A DNA stretch of 64,000 nucleotides from Ampelomyces quisqualis. Its lineage: Eukaryota; Ascomycota; Dothideomycetes; Pleosporales; Phaeosphaeriaceae. The notes beneath the pieces were generated by a model. That model was not told the DNA's origin. It ran no database searches and was given only the letters and a program-made list of their open reading frames with translations. The stretch lies in contig JAGTXZ010000011.1 in the NCBI GenBank assembly GCA_018398575.1, forward strand, positions 2,232,001 through 2,296,000, written 5' to 3'. The translations under genes and the position numbers were made by a program. This document shows, one piece after another, positions 34,686 through 45,206 of this stretch; position 1 is the stretch's first letter, and each line of letters starts with the position of its first letter.

Positions 34686-35156
34686 CGGCAGAACGCTGTT
34701 TCATTTCGGCGATACCGGGATTACGACGCTGGACGACACGATCTAGATGCTTAACGACCACGGCTTCATCCGCAGCTACTCCTTCTACCCTCTAGCCGAC
34801 TTGCTCGCCGCTTTCTCTCCCACCATCCTAGGGAGTTTCTACACGTACATGGTTGTCGGCGTTCTCGGCGCTTGACGAACGGCGCTCGATACAGACGAAA
34901 GATTTGTCTCTGAAAAGCCCGCAGCATTTTCCCTTTCCAGTTGTATCTTGTATTCGGTATTTAGTGCAGCGCACGCATGCGAAAGGTGCACTACTGCCAG
35001 GAACCTAAATGTCCACGAACATATTACACATCTTTTGTGCTTCGTGATGTCGTCCGTCTTCTTTTGGGTATCATAATAACAAGGCGCAACAACTGCGACT
35101 TTCATCTGTTCCTTTCACGCAGTCTCCACACATCTCACTCAGTACCTTGACCCCGG
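34686..35156. other. convergent intergenic region, rho4 / dad1
   Basis: 471 bp between two convergent gene ends. No feature recognised beyond short antisense frames. Confidence 0.5.
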
Positions 35157-35543
35157 TCATTTCTGAACCTCTGTAACCTCTGTTTCCCCCTCATGCACAG
35201 TATTCCCTTCTTGCGCCGCACCATGGGCACCATCCTGTCCTCCTTCGGTCGCATCTTTGGCCATGACGTTTTCGAAGTGACTCCACAGCGACTCTACTGG
35301 TGCAAATTCGTTACCGACGGATGTGACTTCTTCGAGAGAGCGGTTGAGCTTGTTGATGTTCTGGAGGACGAGTTCGAGGGACTGATTGTTATGGATTAGT
35401 AAACCTGTACCCTGGTGGTAGTGGCAATGGGTGAAGCCTACTTGCGCAATTTCAGTCACGAGTATCTCGCGCTGTTGGTCAAAGTATGTCGTTTCTGACC
35501 CATTGCTTGCGCCATGGGTCGTTGAGGCGCGATTTGTAGACAT
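35157..35543 (-). CDS. dad1: DASH complex subunit Dad1
   Basis: Two exons, 35543-35442 and 35381-35157 (60-nt intron, GTAGGC...AATCAG), give about 108 aa. The conserved core reads [35 protein letters not shown] and [17 protein letters not shown], which is the Dad1 signature. The tail is acidic and Gly/Glu-rich. Dad1 is a small helical subunit of the ten-protein DASH/Dam1 ring that couples kinetochores to spindle microtubules; the complex is fungus-specific. An in-frame ATG nine codons upstream (35570) could also be used; 35543 (MSTNRAS) fits the family better. It is divergent from sen34. Confidence 0.9.
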   Translation of the reverse strand: MSTNRASTTHGASNGSETTYFDQQREILVTEIAQVGFTHCHYHQGTGLLIHNNQSLELVLQNINKLNRSLEEVTSVGNEFAPVESLWSHFENVMAKDATEGGQDGAHGAAQEGNTVHEGETEVTEVQK

Positions 35544-35930
35544 GTTGACTCGACTCTGGTGTTGTTGCATCTGGCGCGCTGCGTTGCGCTGCGGGGAGCT
35601 CTCGGTGGAGGCCCACTCAAGCAATGACTAAGCGGCACTACAAAAACTTTCGACTGGAGCGCAACTTTTCGTCTTCCTCATCCCCATCATCTCCATTATG
35701 AAACCACACAAGTGAAGGTAAGCTCCCATTTCTCGTCTATAACGTTTGCGTTTCTCTTTACATGATTAACAACCTTCATCTGTCAATCCCCTGAAGCTCT
35801 CGCCGGAGGGTGAGAGCATGATGACTCAAGAATTTGTATTCACACTATGATTTCGACACTTAGTTCGCACCGTATCTTCGCAGTCCCTCTCGACGCACAA
35901 GGCTAATTACCTTTTGTGTAATAGACATCG
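35544..35930. promoter_or_regulatory. divergent promoter region, dad1 / sen34, with possible 5'-UTR intron
   Basis: 387 bp between start codons. On the sen34 side AG/GTAAGC at 35718 and TGTAATAG ending at 35924, with GGCTAATTA about 20 bases before it, form a candidate 207-nt leader intron ending just upstream of the sen34 ATG. This is inferred from splice signals only. Confidence 0.45.
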
Positions 35931-37022
35931 ATGATGGCGCCCTCAGCGGCCCGGAACACGGTCGAAGAACCCTTCCCCATTTCGAAGGTCGCGGATCGCT
36001 ACCTGCTCTTCTCGATTGACATCATCAGTCATTGCCGGCGTAACCACAACATTTGTGGGATGCTGGTTGGCACGATACCGAACCTCAGCCAACAAAATGT
36101 CTTCCTAGGCATACCGTTGGAACTCATGCCTGAAGAGGCCCGAGTCCTCGTTGAGAGAGGCGCGGCGTACATTGTTGATGATGAGGAGGAGCACAGAAAG
36201 ATATTCAGTGATATGAATAGAGACGAAAGGCTGAAGTGGTTGGAGGAGATGGATCGAAGAGGTGAAGAGGTTACTAAAGGGACAGAAGAGTTGAAGGAGA
36301 TGAGGAAAGACAAGGCGTTGAAAGAAAAAGGCTTGAGGCGCGAAGTGCTGGAGAAGAGAGAGCGCAGTGTCGCTGAGAGCACTGCGAGCGACGCGAGGAT
36401 TCGTGAAGACGATTCGAGCTCGATTGCCTCTGGTCTGGGCTTCATCATGAAGGGATCGAGCTTCACGGACTCTTCCTCAGTAGCTTCAACACTCAAGTCC
36501 GATGTCACCTCTGAAACTTCGTTCTTCGACTCTACTCCCGCCTCTCCAGTCCCATCTGTCGGTGGCTCCATGTCAAAAGGCCTTGGAAACCAAAAGCACT
36601 TCGTCACACCCACAACATCCTATCCTCCACTTTCCAATCCTCAAGACTCTGGTATTCCGCTCCCAGCTGTACCCAAAAGTTACCCACTCTTTCGCTACCT
36701 CCACTCTCTCGGCTACTACCACATGCCTGGCCTGCGCTTCGGGTGTCACTACAACGCATATCCTGGCGACCCTCTACGTTATCATAGCCACTTTGCTGCA
36801 ACAGGGCTAGGCTGGGACGATGAGTTCGAGCTCTTGGATGTTGTAGGTGGTGGACGCCTAGCCACCGGAACGAAGAAGGCATACATGATTGGGGGCGAGA
36901 ATATTGATGTGGCGAGGCAGAAGAGCAAGGCAAAGGAAGGCGCGGGGTTGTTCTCGGATGTGCGCGAAAAGGAAGATGAGAGGGACGTGAGGGCTTTTTC
37001 GATTGAGTGGGCGGCACTATAA
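35931..37022 (+). CDS. sen34: tRNA-splicing endonuclease catalytic subunit Sen34
   Basis: A single exon of 363 aa. The N-terminal domain (VADRYLLFSIDIISHCRRNH...GMLVGTIP) is the fungal Sen34 N-domain. A charged helical and Ser-rich linker follows (about 85-230). The C-terminal endonuclease domain reads YPLFRYLHSLGYYHMPGLRFG, then YPGDPLRYHSHF and a Lys in GTKKAYMIGG. The predicted catalytic triad is the Tyr in YPGDP, the His in RYHSH and the Lys in KKAYMIGG; all are present. Sen34 cleaves the 3' splice site of nuclear pre-tRNA introns within the Sen2-Sen34-Sen15-Sen54 complex. It is convergent with tyw2, with 272 bp between the stop codons. Confidence 0.92.
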   Translation: MMAPSAARNTVEEPFPISKVADRYLLFSIDIISHCRRNHNICGMLVGTIPNLSQQNVFLGIPLELMPEEARVLVERGAAYIVDDEEEHRKIFSDMNRDERLKWLEEMDRRGEEVTKGTEELKEMRKDKALKEKGLRREVLEKRERSVAESTASDARIREDDSSSIASGLGFIMKGSSFTDSSSVASTLKSDVTSETSFFDSTPASPVPSVGGSMSKGLGNQKHFVTPTTSYPPLSNPQDSGIPLPAVPKSYPLFRYLHSLGYYHMPGLRFGCHYNAYPGDPLRYHSHFAATGLGWDDEFELLDVVGGGRLATGTKKAYMIGGENIDVARQKSKAKEGAGLFSDVREKEDERDVRAFSIEWAAL

Positions 37023-37294
37023 GAAGTCCAGCAGCTACAGTTGGCGTAGGCCAACATTCTGGATGAACATTTCATCTACCCTACCACCACATCTCTCAAG
37101 TCAAATACCTCACCCATATTCCAAGGCTCTGAAGGAGAAAAGGAAACTACTGAACCATTCAGGCGGCTGTACTCTGGTCTTTTGGTATTGCCAGAACACT
37201 GAGTAAAGTGACTAATAGACTCGTTTTACTTGTTGGATTAGAGATATTCTTCTGAACCAAGTGAAGTGCAGCGTTGGCACCATTCCAAACACTC

Positions 37295-38857
37295 TCATTG
37301 CTCCACGGTTTCACTATTATCCTCCTCAACTCTTTGTTTTCCCCCCTCAGCTCCCTTCCCACCAACCTTGACATCAAACACGCAATGCACTACGCCCGGC
37401 GCATACATCTTTACCTTCTCCACGTGCTCTACTTCGACCGTTCTTCCAGCCCCAACCAGCTCGTCGACATATGCCCGAAACAAGCGTTCAATCTCGACCG
37501 TCCTATCGTGCATCTCTCCCACCCCAACATTCTCATGCGCATGAATCCACCCACCAGCCTCTGCGTCGAGCAGCAGCACAGCATCACGCCAACTACCCCT
37601 CGAGCACGGAAGCAACCCGAGATTAACATGACGAATGCCCTGGCCCTGCAAGCCACGCGCCAAACCCCTCCCCACCTCACCATTCGACATGTGAAAAACA
37701 TGGAAATCAACACCCGTTTCCCACGCCCCGATTCCCCTACCCTCCCCGCCCCCGTACACCCTCACCCCCCATCCATTGCGCTGCGCACCCCGCCTCAACC
37801 CCTCGACACTCCACGCATTCAGCTCAAAGCACACTACGGGCTTGAGCCCCGCCGCCCGGTACGGAAACGCAAAGTAGCCGATCCCCGCGTACATGTCTAC
37901 TACGGCCGCTGCGGCGGGAGGCAGCGTGGTGACGGAGGGTAGATGCATCAAGCGGGTTTTTTCGCGCATGTTGCCGCGCGAGAACATTGTGTAGAGGGGG
38001 GCCCAGGTTTGGTGGAGGCCGTTTTGGACGGTGGAGACCCATAGCGCGGTGGCGAAGTCTTGTTGTGTGGGGGAGGTGAGGGTTTGCGGGGTTGGTGGGG
38101 GGCCGAAGGAGCCGTGGATCGGGGTGAGGTTGACGGGGCTGCGGAGGATGTTGGATGAGGTGGATTGTGTGAGTGGGATGGGCGAGTTGATGGCGATGTG
38201 TGTTGTTTTCATGGAGGTGGCGAGATGGGCCCAGAGGGGTTGGAGGGTTGGAGATGGGAGTGGGTGGAGAGCGAGGAGGGAGGTCCAAGATGGGGAGGAG
38301 AAGGCGTTGTGAGGAAGGAGGAGGAGTGGTGGGTATATGGAGTAGCCTGCTGGGAAAGAAGTGGTGAGGACGTCGCTGGTGAGATTCAGATTGGTGAGAA
38401 CTGGTGTGTCGAGACTGTCGAGAGCTGCTTTCAAAGCTTTGTGTAGCGGGTTCTTGAGTGTCGATGTAGCATTGTCCATGGGAGGCGTATGATGCAAGAT
38501 GGAGATATCTCCCGAGATGTGAGATAGACCCAGGTCGTGGAATAATCCGAGCCCCATGGGTTCATTGTCGTGTACTTGATATGGAATAGTTGTCGATATG
38601 CGCATACATCTTGTACCACCAGACCTCTCCTGCTTCAACGTTGCATCCTCTTCCATGTCTCTTGATACTTCAGCAGGTGCATCGCTGTTAAGTAAGGATC
38701 GAGTACTTATCAAAGGTGTGATCTTCGCGGTCTGGTCAAATTTACCATGTCGCTCCAGAGCTGTTTTCACCGTCTTCACGTGTTGCTTCGGTACCGCTAG
38801 AACCACTCTCCTATGGTCTGGCTTTGCATCGGTATCCTCCTGGAACTGATCCGTCAT
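37295..38857 (-). CDS. tyw2: tRNA wybutosine-synthesising protein 2 (aminocarboxypropyl transferase)
   Basis: A single exon of 520 aa in the Trm5/Tyw2 class I methyltransferase-like fold. Diagnostic segments are FSRGNMREKTRL, the cofactor loop VVDMYAGIGYFAFPY, the acidic strand end VCFELNAWSVEGLRRGA and NLGLLPCSRGSW. This last motif replaces the Trm5 NLP signature and marks Tyw2/Trm12. IHAHENVGVGEM follows near the end. Tyw2 transfers the 3-amino-3-carboxypropyl group of S-adenosylmethionine to the tricyclic base made by Tyw1 at position 37 of tRNA-Phe. The first 300 residues are less conserved, as in other fungal Trm12 proteins. It is convergent with sen34 and divergent from the Nudix gene. 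Confidence 0.92.
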   Translation of the reverse strand: MTDQFQEDTDAKPDHRRVVLAVPKQHVKTVKTALERHGKFDQTAKITPLISTRSLLNSDAPAEVSRDMEEDATLKQERSGGTRCMRISTTIPYQVHDNEPMGLGLFHDLGLSHISGDISILHHTPPMDNATSTLKNPLHKALKAALDSLDTPVLTNLNLTSDVLTTSFPAGYSIYPPLLLLPHNAFSSPSWTSLLALHPLPSPTLQPLWAHLATSMKTTHIAINSPIPLTQSTSSNILRSPVNLTPIHGSFGPPPTPQTLTSPTQQDFATALWVSTVQNGLHQTWAPLYTMFSRGNMREKTRLMHLPSVTTLPPAAAAVVDMYAGIGYFAFPYRAAGLKPVVCFELNAWSVEGLRRGAQRNGWGVRVYGGGEGRGIGAWETGVDFHVFHMSNGEVGRGLARGLQGQGIRHVNLGLLPCSRGSWRDAVLLLDAEAGGWIHAHENVGVGEMHDRTVEIERLFRAYVDELVGAGRTVEVEHVEKVKMYAPGVVHCVFDVKVGGKGAEGGKQRVEEDNSETVEQ

Positions 38858-39200
38858 GGTGGTTGATTCAGGTGGGAAGGTCTAGAAGAGGCAGCAAAAT
38901 TGACACAAGGTTCAGACATGGCGGGGCACAGATCAGAAAACGTAGGACTGAGACAGTGTGTGACGAGTAATCGCTCAAAGTGCGAAGATGCAACACATGC
39001 ACCGAGACTTGATTGAGACAGTATCAGTTTTCGCTGTCTGCATACAAATCGACTCTCAAACGTTCAAGATGTTGTCGGAGGTGCTTTACCCCGCCCCCAC
39101 CAGTTCTCCAACGGAGCTTAGTTATGACGCGAGAAGGTAACAGCTCCCATCTCAACTTCTCTTCTCTAATACCACTTTCTGTTCCCCGCACACTGCAGCA
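38858..39200. promoter_or_regulatory. divergent promoter region, tyw2 / Nudix gene
   Basis: 343 bp between start codons. A CT-rich stretch precedes the Nudix ATG (about 39150-39190). No distinct regulatory motif is recognised. Confidence 0.5.
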
Positions 39201-40151
39201 ATGCCGCTGTCGAACCTCGAGCTCGTAAATCAATGCGATGCGTTTCCATACCCAGAATCAGATACCTCGGCATACCTCGCCCGCATAAACACATACTACC
39301 AGCTACGCGTATGTGGTCACGACTATGCATTGGGCTACATGCTACCCTCTGTCGCCGAAGTCTTTCGTGGGATACCCAGCTGGGAGCTTGACGACGACGA
39401 CCGCACGCTCACACTTAACGCCGGGACGACGGCCGAAGAACGCTCCAAAGCGGTCGAGTTGACACTGCTGGCCATGAGAGAAACAGGACACTTTAAAGTT
39501 CTGGACAAATGGCGAAATGAGCTGTACGCGGTATACGGCAAGAAAAAAGAGCTGCTGTTCAATGTAGAGAGGAGCGCGAGTCCACTGCTCGGGGTCGTCA
39601 CGTACGGCATCCACCTCACAGCATACACGCGGAGCAAAGAAACAGGCGAAATTAAGATATGGACACCACGGCGTGCGAGTACCAAGCAGACGTATGGAGG
39701 TATGCTGGACAACGCGGTTGCAGGCGGCATCGCGTCGGGTGAATCGCCGTTTGAAAGTTTGGTAAGAGAGTGCGCAGAAGAGGCGTCCCTACCGGAAGAC
39801 CTTGTTCGGTCACAAGCACGGGCTGCTGGCACAGTGACATACTACTACATCCGGGACGAGCGAGCCGGCGGCGAGACAAACCTCATGCAACCCGAGTGTC
39901 AGTACATCTACGATCTCGAGCTGCCGGACGATACAATACCCAGGCCTGGAGATGGCGAGGTCGAGGCGTTCTATCTGTGGTCCATCGATGAGGTCAAGCA
40001 GGCCATGGAGAACGGGGAGTTCAAGCCCAACTGCTCGCTTGTCGTGCTGGACTTCTTGGTCAGGCATGGCTTCCTGACCAACGAGACTGACGGCGACTTC
40101 ATCGAGATTGTCAGCAGGCTGCACAGAAGACTCGAGTTCCCGACGTTGTAA
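39201..40151 (+). CDS. Nudix hydrolase with DUF4743-type N-terminal domain
   Basis: A single exon of 316 aa. The first 130 residues match the domain found before Nudix in the fungal thiamine-pyrophosphokinase-related group (YHARI-like segment, then GYMLPSVAEVFRG, then ELYAVYG). The Nudix domain contains GGIASGESPFESLVRECAEE (about 175-194), which fits GX5EX7REX2EE, so the metal-binding residues are intact. The yeast relative YJR142W hydrolyses oxidised or damaged thiamine diphosphate analogues, so a cofactor-sanitising role is a reasonable inference here. It is convergent with rpb8 (173 bp between stop codons). Confidence 0.88.
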   Translation: MPLSNLELVNQCDAFPYPESDTSAYLARINTYYQLRVCGHDYALGYMLPSVAEVFRGIPSWELDDDDRTLTLNAGTTAEERSKAVELTLLAMRETGHFKVLDKWRNELYAVYGKKKELLFNVERSASPLLGVVTYGIHLTAYTRSKETGEIKIWTPRRASTKQTYGGMLDNAVAGGIASGESPFESLVRECAEEASLPEDLVRSQARAAGTVTYYYIRDERAGGETNLMQPECQYIYDLELPDDTIPRPGDGEVEAFYLWSIDEVKQAMENGEFKPNCSLVVLDFLVRHGFLTNETDGDFIEIVSRLHRRLEFPTL

Positions 40152-40324
40152 TGCTGCTGTCATTGGGACGTCTTTTGAGAGACAAAGGCAAAACTAAGGA
40201 CTCGTCGTGTGGGTATCCGGACGCCAAATAGACACAAATCAAGACAGATGGTATGCATCACCACCGCACATGCCTCCCTAACGCCGTCCATGCTTTTCTT
40301 CCTGTCCATGCTCATGCGCTTTGT

Positions 40325-40829
40325 TTACACCCGCTTGACAAGCATGTAGATTTCGTCGATTTTCAAGCCATTGAGCTTCCTATACGGGCCCTCGATGTAT
40401 AGCAACAGCCCACCGAAACTAGCGTAATACTTGCTGCGCTCTTGTCAGTATCACTACCCCCCGCACAATCCCCGCGCAAAGCGCCACTCACGCAGTCTCA
40501 CTGGCGCCCTCGGCGTCCTCAAACTTGTAGTTCTTGCCATAGCACACATAGTCAAACAGGTCCGCTAGCGTGGCGGTGCCTTGCCTGCTCACGTTGCGCC
40601 AGCTTGTTTCGGCGCCTTCCTTTGTTGTGCCGTCGAGAGCGAGGGTGGTGGCTAGCACCATGTTGATTGATTCGCCGACTGCGCAGGGGAACAGCTCGTG
40701 GTTGATGTCGAGCGTGAAGGTGAGGGCCGCGTCGGCGGAGGTGCCTTGCAGGCGGGACACGCGGTCGTATTTCTCGGCGTTGATGGAGGTGATGCTGAAG
40801 GTTTCCTCGAAGAGTTGCGCGTCGGCCAT
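40325..40829 (-). CDS. rpb8: RNA polymerase I/II/III shared subunit Rpb8
   Basis: Two exons, 40829-40492 and 40433-40325 (58-nt intron, GTGAGT...GCGCAG), give about 148 aa, matching the 146-residue yeast protein. The sequence starts MADAQLFEETFSITSINAEKYDRVSR in recognisable Rpb8 fashion. It includes LDINHELFPCAVGESINMVLA and ends YYASFGGLLLYIEGPYRKL...LVKRV, the OB-fold closing segment; the last part appears only after splicing. Rpb8 is an essential small subunit common to all three nuclear RNA polymerases. It is divergent from the F-box gene. Confidence 0.95.
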
Positions 40830-41224
40830 TGCGAAGAGTTGTTGGGGTAGTGTCGAGGACGTGGAGGGGGGGCACGCGGTTGTGAAAGAAAGCTTGGCCT
40901 GGAAGCTCTTGGCGCATCTGCAAGCTCAGACCTCCCCTCCCCCCAGTTCCCATGGCCGTCCTCGGCACTCGACGACACGCGCTGACCTGACCCATTCCGC
41001 TCACTCGCTCACTCGCTCACATCACACAGTCGCTGCACCAAAGCCCCCAGTTGTATCACTCCGATGAAGGTATCCGCCTCACCCCGCTAGCCAACGACCT
41101 GGCTGTTTAGCCTGCCCGCTGCGCCGTTTGCTTGCCTGCCCCCCCTCCCCCCCCCCACCACCTCACCCTTCTTCCACCCCACATGAGCTTCGCCCACTCT
41201 GTCAGTCTCTTCGCCCTACTCGAA
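40830..41224. promoter_or_regulatory. divergent promoter region, rpb8 / F-box gene
   Basis: 395 bp between start codons, with C-rich runs near 41140-41165 and three CTCACTCG copies near 41000-41020. No defined element is recognised. Confidence 0.45.
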
Positions 41225-43610
41225 ATGGCTCCTCCGTCGCCTTCTCTCCAGGACTCGGACAGCAGCCGCGACTGCAGCCCCGCGGCGCTCGACTCGCTCA
41301 ACATGCCAAAGCCCAAAGCCACGGCCGCGAACGCCAACAGCCCCCTGCTCAAGCTTCCCGACGACATCTTCAAGTGCGTCATGGACCACCTCGACGGAAG
41401 CGCTGCGTGGAGCCTGAAGCGTCTGTGCAAGGGCATGGCGAGCAGCATCACAGTCAACCAGTCGCTGTACCGGTATCCCATCCAGCTGAGCGACGTGCAC
41501 GACATCCGGCTCGGTGACTGGAAGTATCGAAGCACAGGCCTGATGCGCTGGCTGAGCTTCAAGGACAGCATCACCAACGCGAATCGCAACTACGTGCACA
41601 AACTGGCCATGAGCCATTGGGCGAGCATCGACGACTTTCGGTGGATACAAGAGAACCTGCCGGCGCTGACGTGCCTCGACATTTCCGCAATCAAGGACTT
41701 TGTCTGGACGCCCGAGGAGACGTGGACGTGGAAGATGCTGGCAGACGCTTGTCCCAAGCTGTTTGCGAGCCTCGAGGAGATCGAGGTTGCAAACTGGGCC
41801 GACTACACGGCACACTCGCGCATCGAGTACAGCTACTCGTACAACGACTATCGCTTCAAGCAAAAGTTCAGGCTGTCGCGGCGGCGAGATGGCGGCTCCG
41901 TGGCGAAGATGATCTTGCCCATGTGCACCAAGCTCAAGCTACTCGCCATCCGGGAGCGCTACTCGGGCTTTCAGTGAGCTGATCGATGCTGCACAGACGA
42001 GACCACGCTGACAAAGACGCAGCACCTGGAATGAGTGGGAAGTCCACCAGCGCGTGTGCTGTCTCGTCGATGGAATTGAGCAGTACTGCCCGTCCACCAT
42101 GACCAAGATGCGCATCCACGACTACGCCCCATACAGGTCGCTATTCTCCACCGACGCCACGCCATGGTCGCGCCTGACCCACGTCGAGATTGGACTATCA
42201 AGCTGGATGGAAGACCGCCGCGAGCGAGACGTCATCAGCTACATACCCTACAGGATAACCCAGGGGGGCCACCACCGCGAGGAAGAAGAGAGCTTCGACG
42301 ACAAATCATTCGAGGCTTGCAAGCGCAACCACATGGTGCTCGGAAACAATGTTGTCCAGGGCGTCGGCGCGTCCTTTGAGGATCTTCTGCAGAGTCTGCA
42401 GACGATTCAGAAGCGATACCCTACCATCAACATCAAGCCGATTCGCTCTTTGCACAACATCACACTTCATCCGTTCCACCTCGTCAATGTCATGCAGCGA
42501 CGCAACCCCTTCATCCACCCCCCGCAAGCGAACCAGCAAGCACAGACTGATCCTGTGCTCAACGAAGAGGTACAGGACGCGCTTCGCTGGTTGGCGCACA
42601 AGTGCAGTTGGAAGCCTACCCTCGCCTGGGACAATATGATGTGCGACGTCTTCCCAGCAAATCTCGAACCTAGCAGGACCTTTCTTGCCAAAGCGGACGT
42701 TCTGTCGCGCATAAAGACCATGTTCACAACCCTTCGCAGCCTCAACATACCCATCAGAGTCTCCATTGGAGATCGCGCCAACACTTGTCCCTCGTCTGGC
42801 CTCGACGGCTCACTCTACTTTGGCGATTTCAAAGCCCACGTGGGTGAAGAAGAACACAAGCACGAAGTTCTCCTCCCTACCCAGGCTTCCTTCAACTTGA
42901 CGGCCGTTGCAGAAATGGTTGATGAGTTGATCATACAGTACCCCATCGACGTGCCCGGTGTCTCGGGCTGGCTCCGGGCCGCCAAGCGCCCAACCCCCGC
43001 AGAGAAGGCACTGATGCAGCGCGAGATGACTGGATGGCGCCGCTTCTGGAAGCGATACGCAAACCAATTCAAGAATCTAAAGAAGCTCACCGCAAACGTA
43101 CCCAATGACATCTACGAAGACTGGGGTAAGAGCGAGCTGGCTGGCCTGCTCGCAGACGATCGCTGGGAGATGCTCGAAATGGAAGATCGAAGCAACGACT
43201 TCGGCATCTTTGGCGACTACTTCCCCTTCACCTCCACCTCCCTACGCTACATCACAAACCGCAAGCGCGGCCACAAAAAGTTTGTCCAGCGCGTCTTCTT
43301 CCGCCTTGACAACAAGCCTCTCGCCCTCGAGGCCGTGCACTCTGAACTCACTGAGTTGGACCGTGAAGAAGGACACATCACCGATGAACATATTCAAGAC
43401 ATCGACCGTCCTGTCCACCGCTTCTGGCCCATTGCTGCCAAAGCGGAAGAAGAAGACAAGACGCCTAAGCGCAAGCGGGACGAACGATTCGAATTTGAAA
43501 CCGCTGAAGAGGCTAGCAAGAGACAGAGAGTCAAAAGGACTGGGCGTATCGTGCGTCGCACTACCTTGGCAGATCTTGATCGGTCGCTCGAGCAGTGGGA
43601 AAACTTGTAG
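41225..43610 (+). CDS. F-box protein, large, unknown targets
   Basis: Two exons, 41225-41973 and 42023-43610 (49-nt intron, GTGAGC...ACGCAG), give about 778 aa. An F-box-like helix set lies near residues 40-75 (LLKLPDDIFKCVMDHLDGSAAWSLKRLCKGM). The rest has LRR-like or generic alpha/beta character (NLPALTCLDISAI) without a clear repeat count. The C-terminus is highly charged with a bipartite basic stretch (PKRKRDE...KRQRVKR) suggesting nuclear entry. F-box proteins pair with Skp1 in SCF ubiquitin ligases; the target is unknown. An in-frame ATG at 41183 would add 14 residues; 41225 has the better context (A at -3, G at +4). Confidence 0.8.
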
Positions 43611-44057
43611 GACCTTGTTATTCTTCTCCCATTGCTTTTCTTATTGGTATTCATTACGATATCGACAGTGAGGATGTGAAGATGTTCATTCCAGTGGTGT
43701 ATGCACCTAGGCTCAAAATGCGAGGCGTGCGGCGTGTGGCGTTGATGGAATAATTGCAACGACTTTTTTTCGGTCAATTACTTTCGTATATCCAAGAGGA
43801 TATTCTAGCTCGTAGGCTTGTACACAACACCAACTATTACAAATTCCTCATCGCCCCTCGGGCCACTCGCCGACCACTCTAGTACCCCACCCCACCGTGA
43901 TTCGCAATCTGAACACGTCCTTGTCAGTCTAGGATACCTTGTCTGCGTACAGACGGGCACTTTTGTCTCGTCTTGAACCGTACCTTGTCCCTCGATCCCA
44001 TCCCATCTCCTTGTCTCAACGCGCCCACTATTACAATCAGCTCCACGACTCTCCAAT

Positions 44058-44168
44058 AGAAGGAGAAGCAGAAGAAGAAGACGCAGAAGAAGAAGACGCA
44101 GAAGAAGAAGACGCAGAAGAAGGAGAAGAAGAAGCAGAAGAAGGAGAAGAAGAAGACGCAGAATAAGA
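44058..44168. repeat. imperfect GAAGAAGACGCA microsatellite
   Basis: A purine-rich tract of about 110 bases built from GAA triplets interrupted by GACGCA, with several exact 12-base units. It would encode an E/D/A-rich run on the plus strand, but no gene context supports translation. Confidence 0.85.
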
Positions 44169-44545
44169 AGCAGACAAAGGAATAACCCGTCCCCCACCTC
44201 ATCCTCGTGTCTCGCCAACCCTCCCCTCCCCAAACATCTCGCCTGCACAAAAGTATCCAAGGCAAAAACTAACCCCCCCCCCCCAACCCGCAATCCCTAA
44301 ACCCCTTCCACTCCAGCCCTTTTTTCTTTCCCCCCCTCCCCCCATCCATTCCCACGGCCCACACGATTCCCACGGCCCACGCAGCCCACCCCTGCGAAAG
44401 AACTCGCTCCTACAATCCACTGATATCCATGGAAATGTACGCAAGAAACGAGTCGAGTCGAGTCGAGCCGAGTCGACGTTAGCCTTGGCCTTGGTCGGTG
44501 GGACGTGTGCGGCAGGCGGGAATGGATCAAGTCGTGCAGAGGAGA

Positions 44546-44620
44546 GCAGAGCAGAGCAGAGCAGAGCAGAGCAGAGCAGAGCAGAGCAGAGCAGAGCAGA
44601 GCAGAGCAGAGCAGAGCAGA
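44546..44620. repeat. (GCAGA)15 pentanucleotide tandem repeat
   Basis: Fifteen uninterrupted copies of the 5-base unit GCAGA. It is open in several frames because the unit length is not a multiple of three and contains no stop codon. It is probably highly variable in length between isolates. Confidence 0.92.
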
Positions 44621-45206
44621 GACACAGTCAAAACAAAAAGGCGAATTCGAGGGGTTTGTGGCGTGAGGTGTGAGAGTTTGAGTAGACTTTGTGTATGCTT
44701 GAATTTTGTAATTGGAAGCGCAGATGCAGGTAGGGTCGTGGAGGAGCAGGACCATCTTTTTTTTTGGCAGGGGGTGGTGGCAAGAGTAGATGTGGTAGAG
44801 TATTTTTTGGGAATTACATTGAATTTTGCTGGAAAGTACCACATGTTTTCTCGTTCTTTTGCGCATGCCCATCGCTCTGCGCCAAAGCCTTGCTCAGAGA
44901 AGATAAAAGGTGTGCGGGGCATGGGGAAACTAATAAAGATAGTGTGATAAGACAAGGGTGAGCGAGCTTTTCGTGTGTATGAGCTTCAATCACACAACGC
45001 CAGGCGGAAGCAGCGACAGAAGCAAATCTATATATACACTAGCTGCTTGCTTGGTTGTTCAAAACTCCTGGAACGCCAGGGTAAGATGCTTCAACAATTG
45101 TACAGGGTAAGAAAGGAAATCAAACAGACACCGGTTGGAACAAAAGGGAAATTGAAATTAGGCAATGCTGCGGAAGTGGTATCTAGGGCGAGACAAGGGA
45201 AAACAC

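Larger units (their letters stand above)
43611..45206. other. intergenic region rich in simple repeats
   Basis: 1.6 kb between convergent genes. It contains an imperfect GAA/GACGCA microsatellite (44058-44168), a C10 run near 44280, GAGTC repeats near 44450 and a (GCAGA)15 tract. All long frames here are repeat-driven and not taken as genes. Confidence 0.6.

Noticed and set aside
43805..44293. 162-codon minus-strand Leu-rich frame resembling membrane spans
   Set aside because: The leucines come from the GAA/GACGCA microsatellite read in reverse, not from a real hydrophobic protein.
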